From Paramecium tetraurelia (lineage: Eukaryota > Ciliophora > Oligohymenophorea > Peniculida > Parameciidae): a stretch of DNA of 64,000 nt. Numbering within the stretch: position 1 is the first letter of the stretch; every line of letters begins with the position of its first letter. The DNA lies in contig NW_001799311.1 of assembly GCF_000165425.1 (NCBI RefSeq), positions 310,001-374,000 on the forward strand, read 5' to 3'. The notes below the pieces were generated by a model. That model was not told the DNA's origin, did no database searches, and saw only the letters and a program-made list of their open reading frames with translations. Of this stretch, positions 11,606-26,576 are shown piece after piece. Position numbers and translations under genes: made by a program.

Positions 11606-12376
11606 ATGATGGCTAGAAGTAAATAATTGATAATTTTATTTGATGTGGATGGGACTCTAACCAAATCAAGAAACAAGATTGAACAGAGTATGGTTGATAC
11701 TCTGAAGTCACTTTGTAAATTACATTATGTTGGTATAGTTGGAGGATCTGATTATCACAAGATTAAAGATCAGGTAGGATAAGATGGTAATAATATAAGA
11801 TAAATTTGATTAGTATTTGAGATGGTTGATTTTGTATTTACTGAGAATGGTCTTTATTCATTTAAAAATGGAGAGCATTTCCATACACAGTCATTAAATA
11901 AATTTGTTGGTGAAGATCAATTGTAGAAATTCATCAATTTTACTTTGTTACAATTATCACAAATCCAATTACCATTAAAAAGAGGTACATTCATAGAGTA
12001 TAGAAATGGAATGATTAATATTTCACCAATAGGACGAAATTGCTCATAATAAGAGCGTGATGATTTTGAATAATATGATCATCAACATTAGGTTAGAAAG
12101 TAATTGATAGAGAAATTAGAGAATGAATTTAAGGAATTAAATTTTAAATATTCAATCGGTGGACAGATTAGTTTTGATGTATTCCCAAAAGGATGGGATA
12201 AGACTTATTGTCTGAAATTCTTAGATGAGTTTGAGAAAGTGTACTTTTTTGGAGACAAAACATTTGAAGGTGGAAATGATCATGAAATCTACATTCATGA
12301 ACGAACCATTGGATAATAAGTCAATAATCCCTAAGAGACAATCAAATATTTAAATGAATTATTTTTAAAAAATTGA
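11606..12376 (+). CDS. PMM: Phosphomannomutase (eukaryotic PMM type)
   Basis: Interconverts mannose-6-phosphate and mannose-1-phosphate, supplying GDP-mannose for N-glycans and GPI anchors; cytosolic, Mg2+-dependent HAD-fold enzyme. ATG 11606 (a second ATG follows at once) to TGA 12376; one 27-nt intron (11787-11813) gives 247 residues, the usual PMM length. Catalytic motif DVDGTLT (residues about 13-19) holds the nucleophile and acid/base aspartates; also seen are 'GGSDYHKI', 'FTENGL', '[15 protein letters not shown]', 'SPIGRNCS', '[20 protein letters not shown]' and the metal-binding '[15 protein letters not shown]'. All are PMM hallmarks. Nothing is missing. Confidence 0.97.
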
Positions 12377-12427
12377 TAATTTAACACAGAAAACCATTTT
12401 CATGAATTCTTTGTTTCTTAATTAAAT

Positions 12428-13181
12428 ATGGATAGCACTTAGATTGTTTTACCTCCTCATCATTATCGTTGGTTGAATGGTAACACTCATTATCATAATT
12501 AGGATATGAATACTAAGATCTGCTTTTGAATGCTCTTAATCAGAACATACCTATTTTTGATTCCCATCCATAGGATATTTATTACCAACTAAAAAGTATT
12601 TATTAAATGGAGATTTTAGATGGTTACCTATATATCTTAAGGTCATCCACTTTAAGCAATATTGGGTTTCCTAGATTGAAGGATAATTCTAAGAAATAGT
12701 TTAAATGGAAAAAGATGAATTTTTAGACTCTACTTCCAAAACATAAACCCTAAGTGTCATATATTGTTTGTAGTACAGAAACAGATATTCCTCATTTTCG
12801 TATGCACATAGTTTAATTGTATGGTCAAATGATAAACCTGGGATCCTTCTTTGTCATATTCGTCTAATTAATAATTCAATTTCATCCTTAACCCATATTT
12901 AGACTCATTCTTATTAGACTTATGAAGAGATACGTAATTGTAAGTAGCGTCATACTGATTGCATTACAAAGTCATTGGAGGTTGCTCTTGAGGTTGAATA
13001 AGTTTAATTAAGACTTACATTATTTGATGATGATTACAATTATTTATAATAGAAATTTTATACATTCGAATAAAGATAGGAAATCATGAAATTGTATTCA
13101 AATCTAGTCAAAAAGAATCAAACATTTGTAAATGAGTTGAGAGAATGTGAAGAAGTGTTGCAACGATATGATTCTTTATGA
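12428..13181 (+). CDS. Hypothetical protein, about 237 residues
   Basis: ATG 12428 to TGA 13181, 51 bp behind PMM on the same strand. A 23-nt intron (12480-12502, GTAACA...TTAG) is clear. A second frame change at about 12596 needs a 17-nt intron (12596-12612, GTATTT...GGAG), shorter and with a less usual end than its neighbours; a frameshift is the alternative. With both removed the frame is single. The product is a soluble protein, rich in H, Y and Q early, with an aromatic 'IHFKQYWVSQIEGQF' segment, 'YAHSLIVWSNDKPGILL' in the middle, and a helical, probably coiled-coil C-terminus. No family recognised. Confidence 0.6.
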
Positions 13182-13667
13182 GTAGTGTTTTTTATTGTTT
13201 AGATTAAATTCTATTAATATTCTTTATTTCATAGACTTTTACTGATTTGACAGAAATTCAAGTTTATTCTTTAAAGAGCTTTGAATATTATTTTAATTCC
13301 AGGACATCGTATTAATTTATTTGATTAATATATGATTATTAATTATTAAAATTGATTATTTATTTTATTGAAATTTTAATTATGATTTTAGAATATATTT
13401 ATATTATATTTAATCTATCCCTCTGCATTATATTCTTCTACATTTCCTGTAAGATTTTTTCAAATCTTATTGTTTGTCTAGACCTTATTTAAATCGAATA
13501 TGACTTTTCATCAATGTTTTGGTCTCTAAACACTTGAAATAGGGCGCTTATTGTTCTATTAAGTCGATTTGGAAATGAATGTAAAAATAGAAATATTTGC
13601 ATTTAATTGATGCAATAGTTATTCAATAATAATATTTTATAATCAAATGGATTCAATCAAATTTTTT

Positions 13668-14205
13668 TCATAAGTTTTTAATGTGTGAAAAATTATTTGG
13701 GCTTTTTATTCCTTTATATATCTATGATCTATATCTCATGTGCCAGTTATGCTACACAATCTTGGAGTTAAAAATATAGTTTATAGCATACTTCTTGATA
13801 AATATCCGACTATTTTATATACTATTGAATTTACCTTATTATTCTGAAAGCCTTTCTAAACTCCTCCTCTTCAGGGTCATCAGAATGTTGTAAAAGGCTG
13901 CTGAAAATCCTTATGTTTAACAGTTATTTTTTGTAGACAGTAATCTTTTCCAAGAATTTTATCACTTTCAACTAGTCTTTGAGAATTTGAAGACAAAGAT
14001 TTTGATTCTTACAAGCAAAAGTTATGATGCTCTTGCAATAATTCTTCGGAATGTTCTTTGTATCCTTCTAGTCTTGTAAGACATTCACTTCCCGCTTCTT
14101 GTGTATCGGAAGTCTGATTGTTGGAGTAGGTGAGCTGACCTGAGGAGGACAACAGTATTGAACAGGCTAAAAAGGGGGATAGAACGGGGGTATCTCATTC
14201 TACAT
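13668..14205 (-). CDS. Hypothetical protein, 170 residues
   Basis: ATG 14205 to TGA 13668 with one 25-nt intron (13810-13834, GTAAAT...AATAG). The N-terminus is rich in proline ('NEIPPFYPPFQPVQYCCPPQ'), followed by basic, cysteine-containing helices, an acidic patch 'HSDDPEEEEFRKAF', and a basic C-terminus. No known domain, signal peptide or membrane segment. It converges with the preceding gene, the stops being about 490 bp apart. Confidence 0.55.
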
Positions 14206-15911
14206 TCTTATTTCTACTTTGTTGGACCCCAAATGAACCTTAGATAAATCGACTTTTTTACCATGAATTCATTCATAGAGAGTGGTAACACAAAAGGGTA
14301 TTTTGGTTAATTATGTATTTTGTTTTAAGCTTATTATAACTTGCTTAGGGCACTTGCAAATTTTTGGATAACAGACCACTGTTTTTAAATTGAAATCAAA
14401 TTTTCGTTTGTCTAAACTAATAGAAGATACTTATAATTAGTACAGAAAGGAAGTGGTCTTGGAATGTTGACCGGTGCTTGGTTTGTTTGTTCCTCTTATT
14501 TAATACCATATAGTCTCATTTCGATATATAAAAAAACAAATCTTATTATTATGTGAACTAATGCAAATAAATAAACAATTAATTGATCAATCTAATGATC
14601 CCTATTGAACACTTGGAATTTGTATATTTTTTAGATTTACTTCTAATTAGTATCAATTCAAGATTGCTTTTGTCAATTTCCTTGACTCTCTCAACTTTTA
14701 AATAGACATTGAGTCAATTTTTATACACAATATATTATAAAATGGCTATGTTGAAATAATATGGAATTTAATTTCTGATATCATGATACATAGAAATATT
14801 TAAAATTGACATTAGGGCTTTTTTCATGATGTACAATTTCTTCTAAAACTGAATCAAAAGTGCATTGTTTAACTGTAAATCAAGTGGGGAAGTCGATTTG
14901 GCCTATCTCACATCTAGACTTTCTACCACTATATTAAAGTTGATTTTGCCAATATAAAATTTAAAAAAATAGATCCATATTTAATTATTGAATAATATTA
15001 AAATTTATATAATTTGTTATATAAATTTTATACTAGTTTTAACTCAATAAACGAATTATTTTATTTAAATCTATTCAAAATCTATCACAATTATTTAATA
15101 GATATATACCTACTTGTTTAGCAGCGTTGGATCATTTTCAATAAACTAAGCCTGATATAATAAACACTAACATGCTTTTATTTTGAATAACAATGATTGA
15201 GATTGTTTTTTTTGATGTTTTTTGGAATTTGTTGATTTCAAAATTTCTATTAAAGGAACTTTTCGAGTCAATCTAAAACACAAAAATTTATTGTTATATT
15301 AACTCTGTATTTTATATTAATAACTTCTTTTGCCATAATTTAGAAATGATAATTGTTTATTGGAAATGATCAAATTTTTTCATCCTTTCTAACTATATTA
15401 GTCCCAATAGATCTTGTCATAACAAAAACCTTATCTAACGGTTGAATAATGAATCAGAAGAGGTATTTACTTTTACAAATAAAACTATCTTAAAAGCCTA
15501 AGAGTAACATTGATATTTCCACTGAAAATAATATAAATAGTAATTCCTAAAAAATGTTTGCCTTCAAAAGTTATAAATTATGAGATTTAATTATTTCCTT
15601 ATGATTGTAATATTTACCCATTGAATACGCTATAATTGATAATTAACCTACTGTTGTTTCTATATGGGCTTGAAATGATTGAATTATTAATAATCAGATT
15701 TAAGTAAGAAATTCTTCCTAAAACGTAAAGTAATACATTATCAAACTGGTTTTATGTTTGATTTTGGAGAGAAAAAGCTTGAAAGGAATCAAGCATGAGT
15801 AAAATATCTATTTGATATTGTGTTCTAATCTAAAATTTTTAATCTAATGTTAATTCCAATAATTAAAAAATTAATTAGAGAAAACAGATTACATGTAATT
15901 AATAAAGTTAG
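14206..15911. other. Long interval with no supported gene
   Basis: About 1.7 kb. Neither strand gives a frame with convincing protein texture, and no RNA gene or tandem repeat was recognised. 'GTCGATTT' occurs near 13563, 14891 and (as its complement) 14248, but with too little context to call a repeat. Confidence 0.4.
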
Positions 15912-16234
15912 GAATGAAATTTATTAAATAAATGGAAGAGTAAAAATGTTGTTCTATTGATAAAGTAACAGACACATATAATTTTATTGGAGGTTGCTGT
16001 TTCACCATATTTTTTATAGGGATTAATAATAATTAAATGAAAATAATTTATATAATAATTTAAGAAAGTGAAAATGTGAAGATTGTCTATTAACGATCTA
16101 AAGATTGAGTTAGCGATAACTTTTTTTAAATTGTTAAGAGAAGAAGCCAATTTGAATAGATTAACTGAATTTGGATTGGTTAAGTGCTCATCTGTTGGAT
16201 AATAAATTAAGCAGTACTAGTGAGAAGAATTGGA
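15912..16234 (+). other. Possible small gene, model unresolved
   Basis: The 3' part is convincing: about 16082-16230 reads 'SINDLKIELAITFFKLLREE' and continues to a TGA at about 16228-16230. Upstream, ATG 15933 begins a short polar segment in another frame. I could not find an intron of normal size to join them. It may be a small gene with a missed exon or the tail of a lost one. Confidence 0.27.
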
Positions 16235-16301
16235 TTATGAAATCATGTTAGATTAAAAAAGCTTGAATAAAGTGCATATATAATATTTTAATTAAATAAT
16301 A

Positions 16302-16996
16302 ATGAACATCTACCCTATCCGATATACACCATATTTGAATAATTCGAGAAGAAGACAAAGAGTGATTGACCCTAATAGAGCGAAGAGTTCTCAAGGAATG
16401 AGATTGAATTCTTCTAGTCAATAGAGATGTTCCACATAACAAAGTCCTAACAGAACACCTAGTTAAGGCGAATTGCAGCAATTAGAAGTATGATGAGATT
16501 TGTTTTGAATGATAGTTTTAACAACAGGCTGGGCCAATTGCACAGGTATTATTTAAATGAGTGTGTCTAGAATTACTAATAATTGTTTCTGTCAACTTAG
16601 ATCAAGAGAAGTCCTTCGTTTCGATTGAAGAATTATCATGCGGCTGAAATAACATCGAGTGCACAATCAACTTCTTAATAAAAGAGATAAAATGCAGTTG
16701 TAAGTGGAAAGTAAGGAATTGTATTAGATATTAGCAAAAGCAAGGAGGATAGAATAAATAGAATAAATTTCTTAGGTGACTTATTACAATAAATGGAGTA
16801 AAATGGATAATAAACAAAGCAATCCTTGTCAACAGAAATGACCACAGTTCCTAAACCGAAATTTGAAATTCTGAATACAAGAACATTAACTGAATATGAA
16901 TAAAACATAGAAGAATTGCATTTCTACCTTGTAGACTCCTAATAAAGAACAAAGCAATATGCCTAAGTCATTGAAAAGCAAAAAATAAATAATTGA
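16302..16996 (+). CDS. Hypothetical basic/coiled-coil protein, 213 residues
   Basis: ATG 16302 to TGA 16994-16996; introns at 16488-16515 (28 nt) and 16546-16570 (25 nt) give one frame. The N-terminal 65 residues are basic and serine/arginine/glutamine rich ('NNSRRRQRVIDPNRAKSS'), likely disordered. The middle has 'QIKRSPSFRLKNYHAAEI', and the last 60 residues ('TLTEYEQNIEELHFYLVDSQ') are predicted helix, possibly a coiled coil. No family recognised. It ends 41 bp from the end of the convergent SF3B4 gene. Confidence 0.7.
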
Positions 16997-17037
16997 AAAA
17001 ATAATTGAATAACTAAATATATTATGTATGCTGTAAA

Positions 17038-17843
<806 letters not shown>

Positions 17844-18025
17844 ACTTTATATATTTATATTTATTTATATTATTTTTAATCATTTTATCTGTGTATGTCT
17901 TATAGGTTTACTGGTTTGGGGGTGGCATTTTATCATCCAATAAATCTACAATTTATATCATTTAAGTACTATAAACCTAAAATACAAATTTGATTGCCTC
18001 ATAAATAAAATTTATTTGCATTCGA

Positions 18026-19228
18026 ATGAGTGATTTCCAAACTAGATAATATGTAACATAATCTTCCCAAAGACAATATACATCAGGCGCCAAGGATAAT
18101 GTCAGAAGCATCACTCAGGATAGAGTGGAATAAGTAATCACTAGAGAAACTCCTAAGGTTTAGGTAAGATTATCTGTTAAATTAAGACGACCACTGTGGA
18201 AGTGGAATAAAGAAGTGCAACCAAAATCCCCAGAATGTAATCTTAACAATTTTTAAGAACTTAAACACAAGGATTTGTGGGAGGATAAAGTTATATTTCA
18301 AATATGGCTGCAATTCCTTAAGTTGGATATTAAGGCAATTATTCTGTCCAATAGAATTGTGTTGCTTCTTAAGCACTTTGCATGAATGTTATTGTAGTTT
18401 CAAAGGAGGAAATTGAAGCTCCTTGGAGACTGGAGTGTGAATACCTCTAATCTTTAATTGCTGAATTGGAAAAAAGAAAGGAAGTCCAAGTGGTTGAAAA
18501 AGAAAAGATTGTAGTGGATAACTCCAAAGTAGATTTCTTAGAGGCTCAATTAAGACAATTAAGGTCAGAAAATGATTCACTTCAAATGCAATTATAATCC
18601 ATGAGAGGGGAAATTTAATTAAGAGGTTCTTAAGCAGATGACTTAGCTGCTAAAGAAAGAGAGTTTTTCAATCTAAGACTTAAGTTTGAAAGCTAAATTT
18701 AAGACTTAGAAGGTTAAATCAGAAGATTGTAGGAGGAAAATGGTAGATTGAGAAAAGAAAACAATGAATTGCTTCTCAAATTACGAGATTATGAAGTATT
18801 TACATACTCTATCAATAAAGACTAAAATCGCTATGTTATCCTCAGAAATAGAAAGACTTGCTTATTCTATTAAAATCAAAGATGGAGACCTTGAGGATTG
18901 GAGACTTAGATATGAATAATTGGAATCCTAAGGCCAAACTGTTATCCAAGAAAAAGTGACATATTTATCCTCCGAAGTAGAAGTTTGGAAATAGAAATTC
19001 ATCAAAGTCAATCATGATTATAATGAATGCTAAGAACAATTAACTATGTGTCAAGCTGAATTAGAGGCTCTTAGGAAAGGATAAAAGAAGGTAAATATTT
19101 TAATATTAACTCAATAGGAAGTTGTTGTATCAACATCAAAGGTAGTAACTAGGACAGGTGGAACTACAACGACATCTTCTATGGGATAAACTAGAGGAAG
19201 TAGAACTTATGAGTAATTTTAACCATGA
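18026..19228 (+). CDS. Coiled-coil cytoskeletal-type protein, 375 residues
   Basis: ATG 18026 to TGA 19226-19228; introns at 18164-18186 (23 nt), 18796-18820 (25 nt) and 19091-19117 (27 nt). The first two end in AAG. Residues about 1-125 are Q/S/T rich. Residues about 125-340 are long heptad-rich helices ('EEIEAPWRLECEYLQSLIAE', then 'VDFLEAQLRQLRSENDSLQM'), interrupted near the second intron. The tail is S/T/G rich. The head-rod-tail layout recalls intermediate-filament-like cortical proteins of ciliates, but no specific family is recognised. It is divergent from SF3B4, with 182 bp between the two start codons. Confidence 0.8.
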
Positions 19229-20390
19229 AATAAAGTGCACATTAAAATAATATTAGGAATATAATATTTAATTAATTTTCAAAAGAGTATCAAAAGCCAT
19301 CATCTAATCTAAGCGAGTAAATAAGAAGAATATCTGTTCTTATGTTCTTAAATAAATTTATTTAATTAATGTTACTTCTTCTTAATTTTTATATTTATTT
19401 TAATTTAATTAAATACTTGTATTCGAAACTATTGAATTACTAAAAGTATATCAATCAACCACAAACACCTTAATAATTAAATTTTAATTATAGAAACAAC
19501 TCTAATTAATAATGACTTTGCATAATAATCAAAATTAAAGGAGAGAGTCTCATATTAATATTAATTAGCTGAATAAATTGGAGGGCAAATGAGTATAAAA
19601 ATATTCAGTTTACAATTTTAAAAAAAGACCAAAAGGATATTTCCTATTTAGCAATTGAATGAAGCCATTTCTATAAATAGTATGCTATTAATGTAAATGA
19701 TAGATCAATTAATTTTAGGTACATGTTTTTAATCCTAATTATTCTTACTTAATCTTTAAACAATAAGGGTTATCTACTGATTTTAGGTTAGTTTTAGTCA
19801 CAGTATATCAGTTTTAATTAAAATACAGTAATAAAAAATATAAATAAACTTATTTTTTAATTTAAATAAAAATATTTTATTCAAACTTATGATTATTATT
19901 GAAGAAGTTATATATAAAAAAAGTTCTTATTTTTTGGTTGAAATCGATTAGTATTCTAATAAATAAGAAATATCATGGCAATTGATGTGCGATATTATTT
20001 GAAAATGAATTTGAATAATGTTATGTTGTTAAGTTTAAAAATGCTTTATGCTTCTTTTTAACTATTCCCATCTAATCTAATAGAAATCCAAAGCAAATGT
20101 ACATTTAAGGGATTCTATTCTAAATTGAATTGAAAACAAATATGAGAGAAGCACAAATTGAGAAATTTAATATCAAGGGCACTTTTATATTAACAAACAC
20201 ATAAAAGACGAATATCTAACTACCAGAAATTAGAAACGCATATATTTTATGAACTAGGCTCGAAAAAATGGAAGCAATGTGAGAATTTATTTTAAAAAAT
20301 CGTTATCATAAATCATTAATAAATAAGATACGATTTTGTGCTTTATAAGCTAATGAAATTTGATTTCCATTAACAATATTTAAATAAAAA
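19229..20390. other. Interval without a supported gene
   Basis: About 1.15 kb of AT-rich sequence. Short frames such as that from ATG 19512 end after some 26 codons. No repeat or RNA gene seen. Confidence 0.4.
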
Positions 20391-21332
20391 ATGAGAATCT
20401 TTATAATAGTTGGCTTAATAGCTTTGAGCAATTGTGTCTCGTTTAGTTTAACCTAAAGATGTGCTTGCAGTGAATATGGATAAACTTTATGCGATCTTTA
20501 TCCTTATTGCGCTTGGAGTGGATCTGCCTGTATTGACATGGATTGCACATACTTAAAATCAGCTGATACATGCACAGGAGCAAAGTCAGCATATCAATGT
20601 TAATGGAATACTTCATCAAGTAAATGTGAAACTCACACATACGCTTGTTCTGAAGTATCAAAGGATGACTGTGAAGAAAAGATGTTTGGATTTGATTGCA
20701 TGTGGGTAAATGACAAATGCTAAGATTTCTCTTGCGCATCTGCTACTGGTGATGCATGCAGTCCATTCAATTGTGCTATGACAGATTCATCTGAAACTTG
20801 TGGCGAACCTAAAAGTCTTGATTGTTCATCATTTACAACCAAAGCTACTTGTGATTAGACAGATGGAAATGGTAATATGTGCCATATGAACAACGATTCT
20901 GTTTGCACATAATATGATATTTTCTCTCAAAATTGTGGTGACTATTCAAGCACAAAGGACTTTTGTGAAACTATGTGTACATATGTGGACAGTTCAAAAA
21001 CATGTTAAGCAAAAAGTTGTGCAGATTTTACTACTTAGGACGATTGTATTGTGTAATTAGATTTACCAGGATTGAAAGTTACTCCATGCACTTGGAGTGG
21101 TACAGCTTGTCAAGAATCTACAGCTGCAGATGTCGAAAAATTGGATATGCTTTCATGTATGGTTGTAACAATGTTAAATTATAAATGGTCATTGGATAAT
21201 AGCAAATGTACTGCATGCACATAATTTACAACCAATCCATAATTTTAATATTTATAGGACTATTTAAACGGTGAAAGCTATGGTGTTCAAATCGGAGCAA
21301 TAATTGTTGGATTAAGCTTAATTTTCAATTGA
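20391..21332 (+). CDS. Cysteine-rich secreted protein, mini surface-antigen type
   Basis: An intronless 313-residue protein, ATG 20391 to TGA 21332. Residues 1-18 are a clear signal peptide ('MRIFIIVGLIALSNCVSFSL'). The body has dozens of cysteines in repeats of the kind C-x(6-8)-C-x-W-x-G-x-x-C (for example 'CDLYPYCAWSGSACIDMDC' and 'VTPCTWSGTACQE'), as in the immobilisation antigens and small surface antigens of Paramecium. The last 15 residues ('YGVQIGAIIVGLSLIFN') are hydrophobic after small residues, fitting a GPI-anchor signal. I infer a GPI-anchored cell-surface or ciliary protein. At about 300 residues it is far smaller than the giant i-antigens. Confidence 0.82.
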
Positions 21333-21720
21333 GATATATTAATTCACAATTATCATTCATTTTTGTAAAATCAATTTTCCTTTCAATTTCAGATCATCCT
21401 CTAACACCTTTTTTAAATTCGAACTAGCTTAAAGAGGAGAAGATCATATATAACATAACAAAAAAAATTATAAATTTTTATACATTTTATAAATAACAGT
21501 TTCACTTTTATTTATTTAATTAAAATGCTTTAATTTTAAATTTAAAACTCATATCACGGTTCCATTGTTGTATTATTCTTTAATCAAATAACTTATGCTT
21601 AAATATCCTTTTGAATGTTATGCAAAATGATATGCGTTAGCTGGATTTTGAAATAATTCTAATATAATTTCATGCAATATAATAAATAACAATTTATATA
21701 TTAAATTTATAATATAATTA
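21333..21720. other. Intergenic, nothing seen
   Basis: 388 bp of AT-rich sequence between two genes on the same strand; no feature recognised. Confidence 0.5.
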
Positions 21721-22365
21721 ATGCAGCAGCATTAACATGGTCCAAATTGTGGATGTGCGGAATATATGTTTAATGAAGATGCAGATGATTTGTATGGTCA
21801 AATAGAAATTGATAAAGTTGATTGTTTGAATGAGACTGCACAAAATATCAAATTGATCATTAGACCAGAAGTAGATAAAACAAAAAAGGCAATTTTGAAT
21901 ATCATATTTAGAATCATTTTGTGTAATCTGATTTAGATTCAGAAATTATTGTTATCATTCCTTTCAACGAGACTGTGAGAATCAGATAGATTAATGTGGT
22001 GAGTTTAAACGAAGAGTCAGCACCCAACCTAATGAAGGCCTATATCAACATTTCAAATGTGGATTTTGGACTCATAGAAACACCTTGTGTGGAAGTATAA
22101 TCTGCTTTTTAAATAGCAATTTGTATTAAGTCCAAACTTAGATGGCTAATTTGGAAATGCAGTCAAAGTGTCGAAATTTGAAAATGTTAATAATCTTATA
22201 TTGTACATTAAATCCACAGTCAACGATCCCATCCGAATATCCTATATTGGATTGAAAGGAATAAGGACATTTTAATCAAAATAACTTGCAAATACCATTT
22301 ATGAATTAAATCCATTGGCAAAGCAAGTTGACCCTGATAAAGTTGTATTTGATAGTTTGTGTTGA
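21721..22365 (+). CDS. PITHD1: PITH-domain protein (PITHD1-like)
   Basis: The PITH domain binds proteasomes and is found in PITHD1 and TXNL1. ATG 21721 to TGA 22365. The start 'HGPNCGCAEY', then 'EDADDLYGQIEIDKVDCLNE', 'FVQSDLDSEIIVIIPFNETV', 'APNLMKAYINISNVDFG' and the ending 'ISYIGLKG' match the family. A 22-nt intron (22095-22116) is clear. Near 21871 the frame must change: either a 41-nt intron (21871-21911, GTAGAT...TTTAG), long for this genome, or an indel in the A6 run at 21882-21887. The intron version is one frame of 193 residues, near the usual 200 or so, but shortens the loop before 'FVQSD'. Confidence 0.88.
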
Positions 22366-22426
22366 TTTTTAATATTTTGATATATTATTTATAATTATAT
22401 CGTTTTCTGTTCTACAGTATTATTTA

Positions 22427-23484
22427 ATGGAAGAGCTAAGAAAATCGATTATCAAATAAGAAGAAGAGAAGATGAATAATAAATTAACATTATTGGAATA
22501 ATCAGTTGGATTTCCATTAAATGAATATATGAACCAAGACTTCGTTAACAAAATCCCAGAAGATAGTTTTTTATGGTACATTTTCTGATATTAGACCTTA
22601 AAGGCAAGTTCTCTCCAATAAGTATTTAGTTATGAAAGGAGTAAAACCATCAAAACAAGATATTAGAGAACATCGATTATATGAAGAAATAACATTTCAC
22701 GATTTTGTAAATGAGTGCTTACAGGCTATCATGTTCTTCCATTTGATCATAATGGATTTTAAACTCAATTTACGAATCATTACAGACTCTATTCAAACCT
22801 TATAATAGTAAATTCAACTTCTAAAAGAATATTAATAAATCAAGTTCGATTAACCAAATAGACTTTCAATAAGTTACACAAGGCATAAAAGTCTGAAAAC
22901 TGAGATATTTAGATACTATAAAATCAAGTACAAAGTGGCTATGAACGATTAAGAATAAAAATCTATTTATTCTTATGGCGATGATTTGACATGTTTCTTT
23001 CCAATATTACCGAATAGTACTACTTTACATTTTACTATTTTGGGCAAAAAGATAGATGGAGGAGAGAAATTTGAAATTCTGAGCAAAATAGACATGGGAT
23101 TAGATGAAGTTCTTGTATCATTTGATTTAAAGACTTACGCAAAGGAATAAATCAAACCTTGCATCTTGACCTTAGACTATAGAGATGAATCTCAAGATGC
23201 TCTCTATGAGGGTCCGAATCCTATCGAATTAAGGTAATTCATGCCTATAATTAAGATTTTAGTTACAAATGCCTTGCGAATAACGAATCTAACTGATGGA
23301 AGGATTATTAGATAGACAAAAGAAAGTAGAAGATTAATATAGAGAATAAATGCAATTGAAAAACAACTCCATACAATAAATCATAGAACCATTTGATGAT
23401 ATTGTTTATATTTAAGGAGAAGATCTAAAGCATAGGAATCAAACTGAAGACAGGGAATTTTGTTCAGCATGCTTAATATTTTGA
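22427..23484 (+). CDS. Hypothetical protein, 338 residues
   Basis: ATG 22427, only 61 bp after the PITH gene, to TGA 23484. Introns: 22576-22594 (19 nt, among the shortest here) and 23234-23255 (22 nt, ending AAG). The product is soluble. Residues about 45-110 are helical and charged ('KGVKPSKQDIREHRLYEEIT'). Residues about 165-255 look like a beta-sandwich ('GDDLTCFFPILPNSTTLHF' onward), perhaps C2-like, which is only an impression. The C-terminus is helical with a final 'REFCSACLIF'. No family recognised. Confidence 0.7.
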
Positions 23485-23542
23485 TTATTTTAAGGATGAA
23501 TTTCTATTGTCACGTTAGGAACAATTAATTATAGTAATAAAT

Positions 23543-25393
<1,851 letters not shown>

Positions 25394-26576
25394 TTATTTT
25401 TAATTTATTAATAAATTTGTTATTTTAAAATATATCATAGCAATTCTTTTGGAGGTGCTTACATATTTTTATGGAACCCTATCAGAAATCCAAAATAGAA
25501 TAATTCTAGCCATTTTTAAATAAATTAAGGATGATGATTTGGAATATATTAAATCAATAAGATTATTGTTGATAGAAAAAATATTACATTAATATTTAAT
25601 AGATTATCTATTGCATAATATATGTATGCTTTGACTATTTAATGAGAAAGATAGTACTTACGTAATTATCAATTTCTGATTCAATTTTAATTTCATCAAT
25701 ATGATCATTCCTTAAATTTGTTTGATCAATTCAATATAATTCCATTTTCACATTCTTATAATAACTTGAAATAAAATCTGAAATCTCCAATTCTCATATC
25801 TTCTTGCTAATTTTAAATAAATATCTATTAAATGGTAAAAAAGTTAAATTCCAATTAATTTTATACATACTTAAAACATTAAAGAAAGGGCATATAGTGT
25901 TAATGTGTCAAATTACTTAGTTTTTATAACAATAAATTACAATTGTAAATATCAATAGAAATCCATCAAATTGATTAAAAATATTTAATGTTAAATAAGT
26001 AATTTACTTACTCAATCGAATTGAGAATATTAGATTAATTATGTTTATCTTAGAATAACTTATTTTTAGCTACACTTAATGTTAATTATGAAAGAAATGG
26101 TAGGTCAAAAATGATTTGATATTAACACCTATCTTTATGATATTTTCATCTTAAGCAGGTAATTTACACTACTTAATTACGATGAATTTGACAATAAGGT
26201 TTTTGTATGAGTGATAATAAATCATTCATTAACTTATACATTAATAATTTTAAATCTATGGTAAGATTTATAACAATACAACTTTGATCAGCATATTGTA
26301 TATTTGCAATAGCAGAAATGAAATTAAATAAGATGTATCAATTTTGGTCTTATTTAATTTCATTAAATTTAAGAATCATATAATCAACCATTTTATTAAT
26401 TTTTACTTAAAAATGGAGATGATAGACAGCCCAGAATTGTGTTATATGGGTTGAATATCTAGGTAGCATTTTTTAAATTACATGAAAAATAATGAGTTCA
26501 GTCAAAAAGACCTTTTGAGCAATAGAGAAATAATAAAATATATTATATTTAAGAAATTCGTTTTTATTTTAATTAT
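25394..26576. other. Interval without a supported gene
   Basis: About 1.2 kb between divergent genes (CDPK to the left, lectin to the right); very AT-rich, no frame with protein texture, no repeat or RNA gene recognised. It probably carries both promoters. Confidence 0.45.

Noticed and set aside
13736-14205. First model of the minus-strand gene ending at 13736
   Set aside because: Its length did not divide by three; after correct joining at 13834/13810 the frame continues to TGA 13668.
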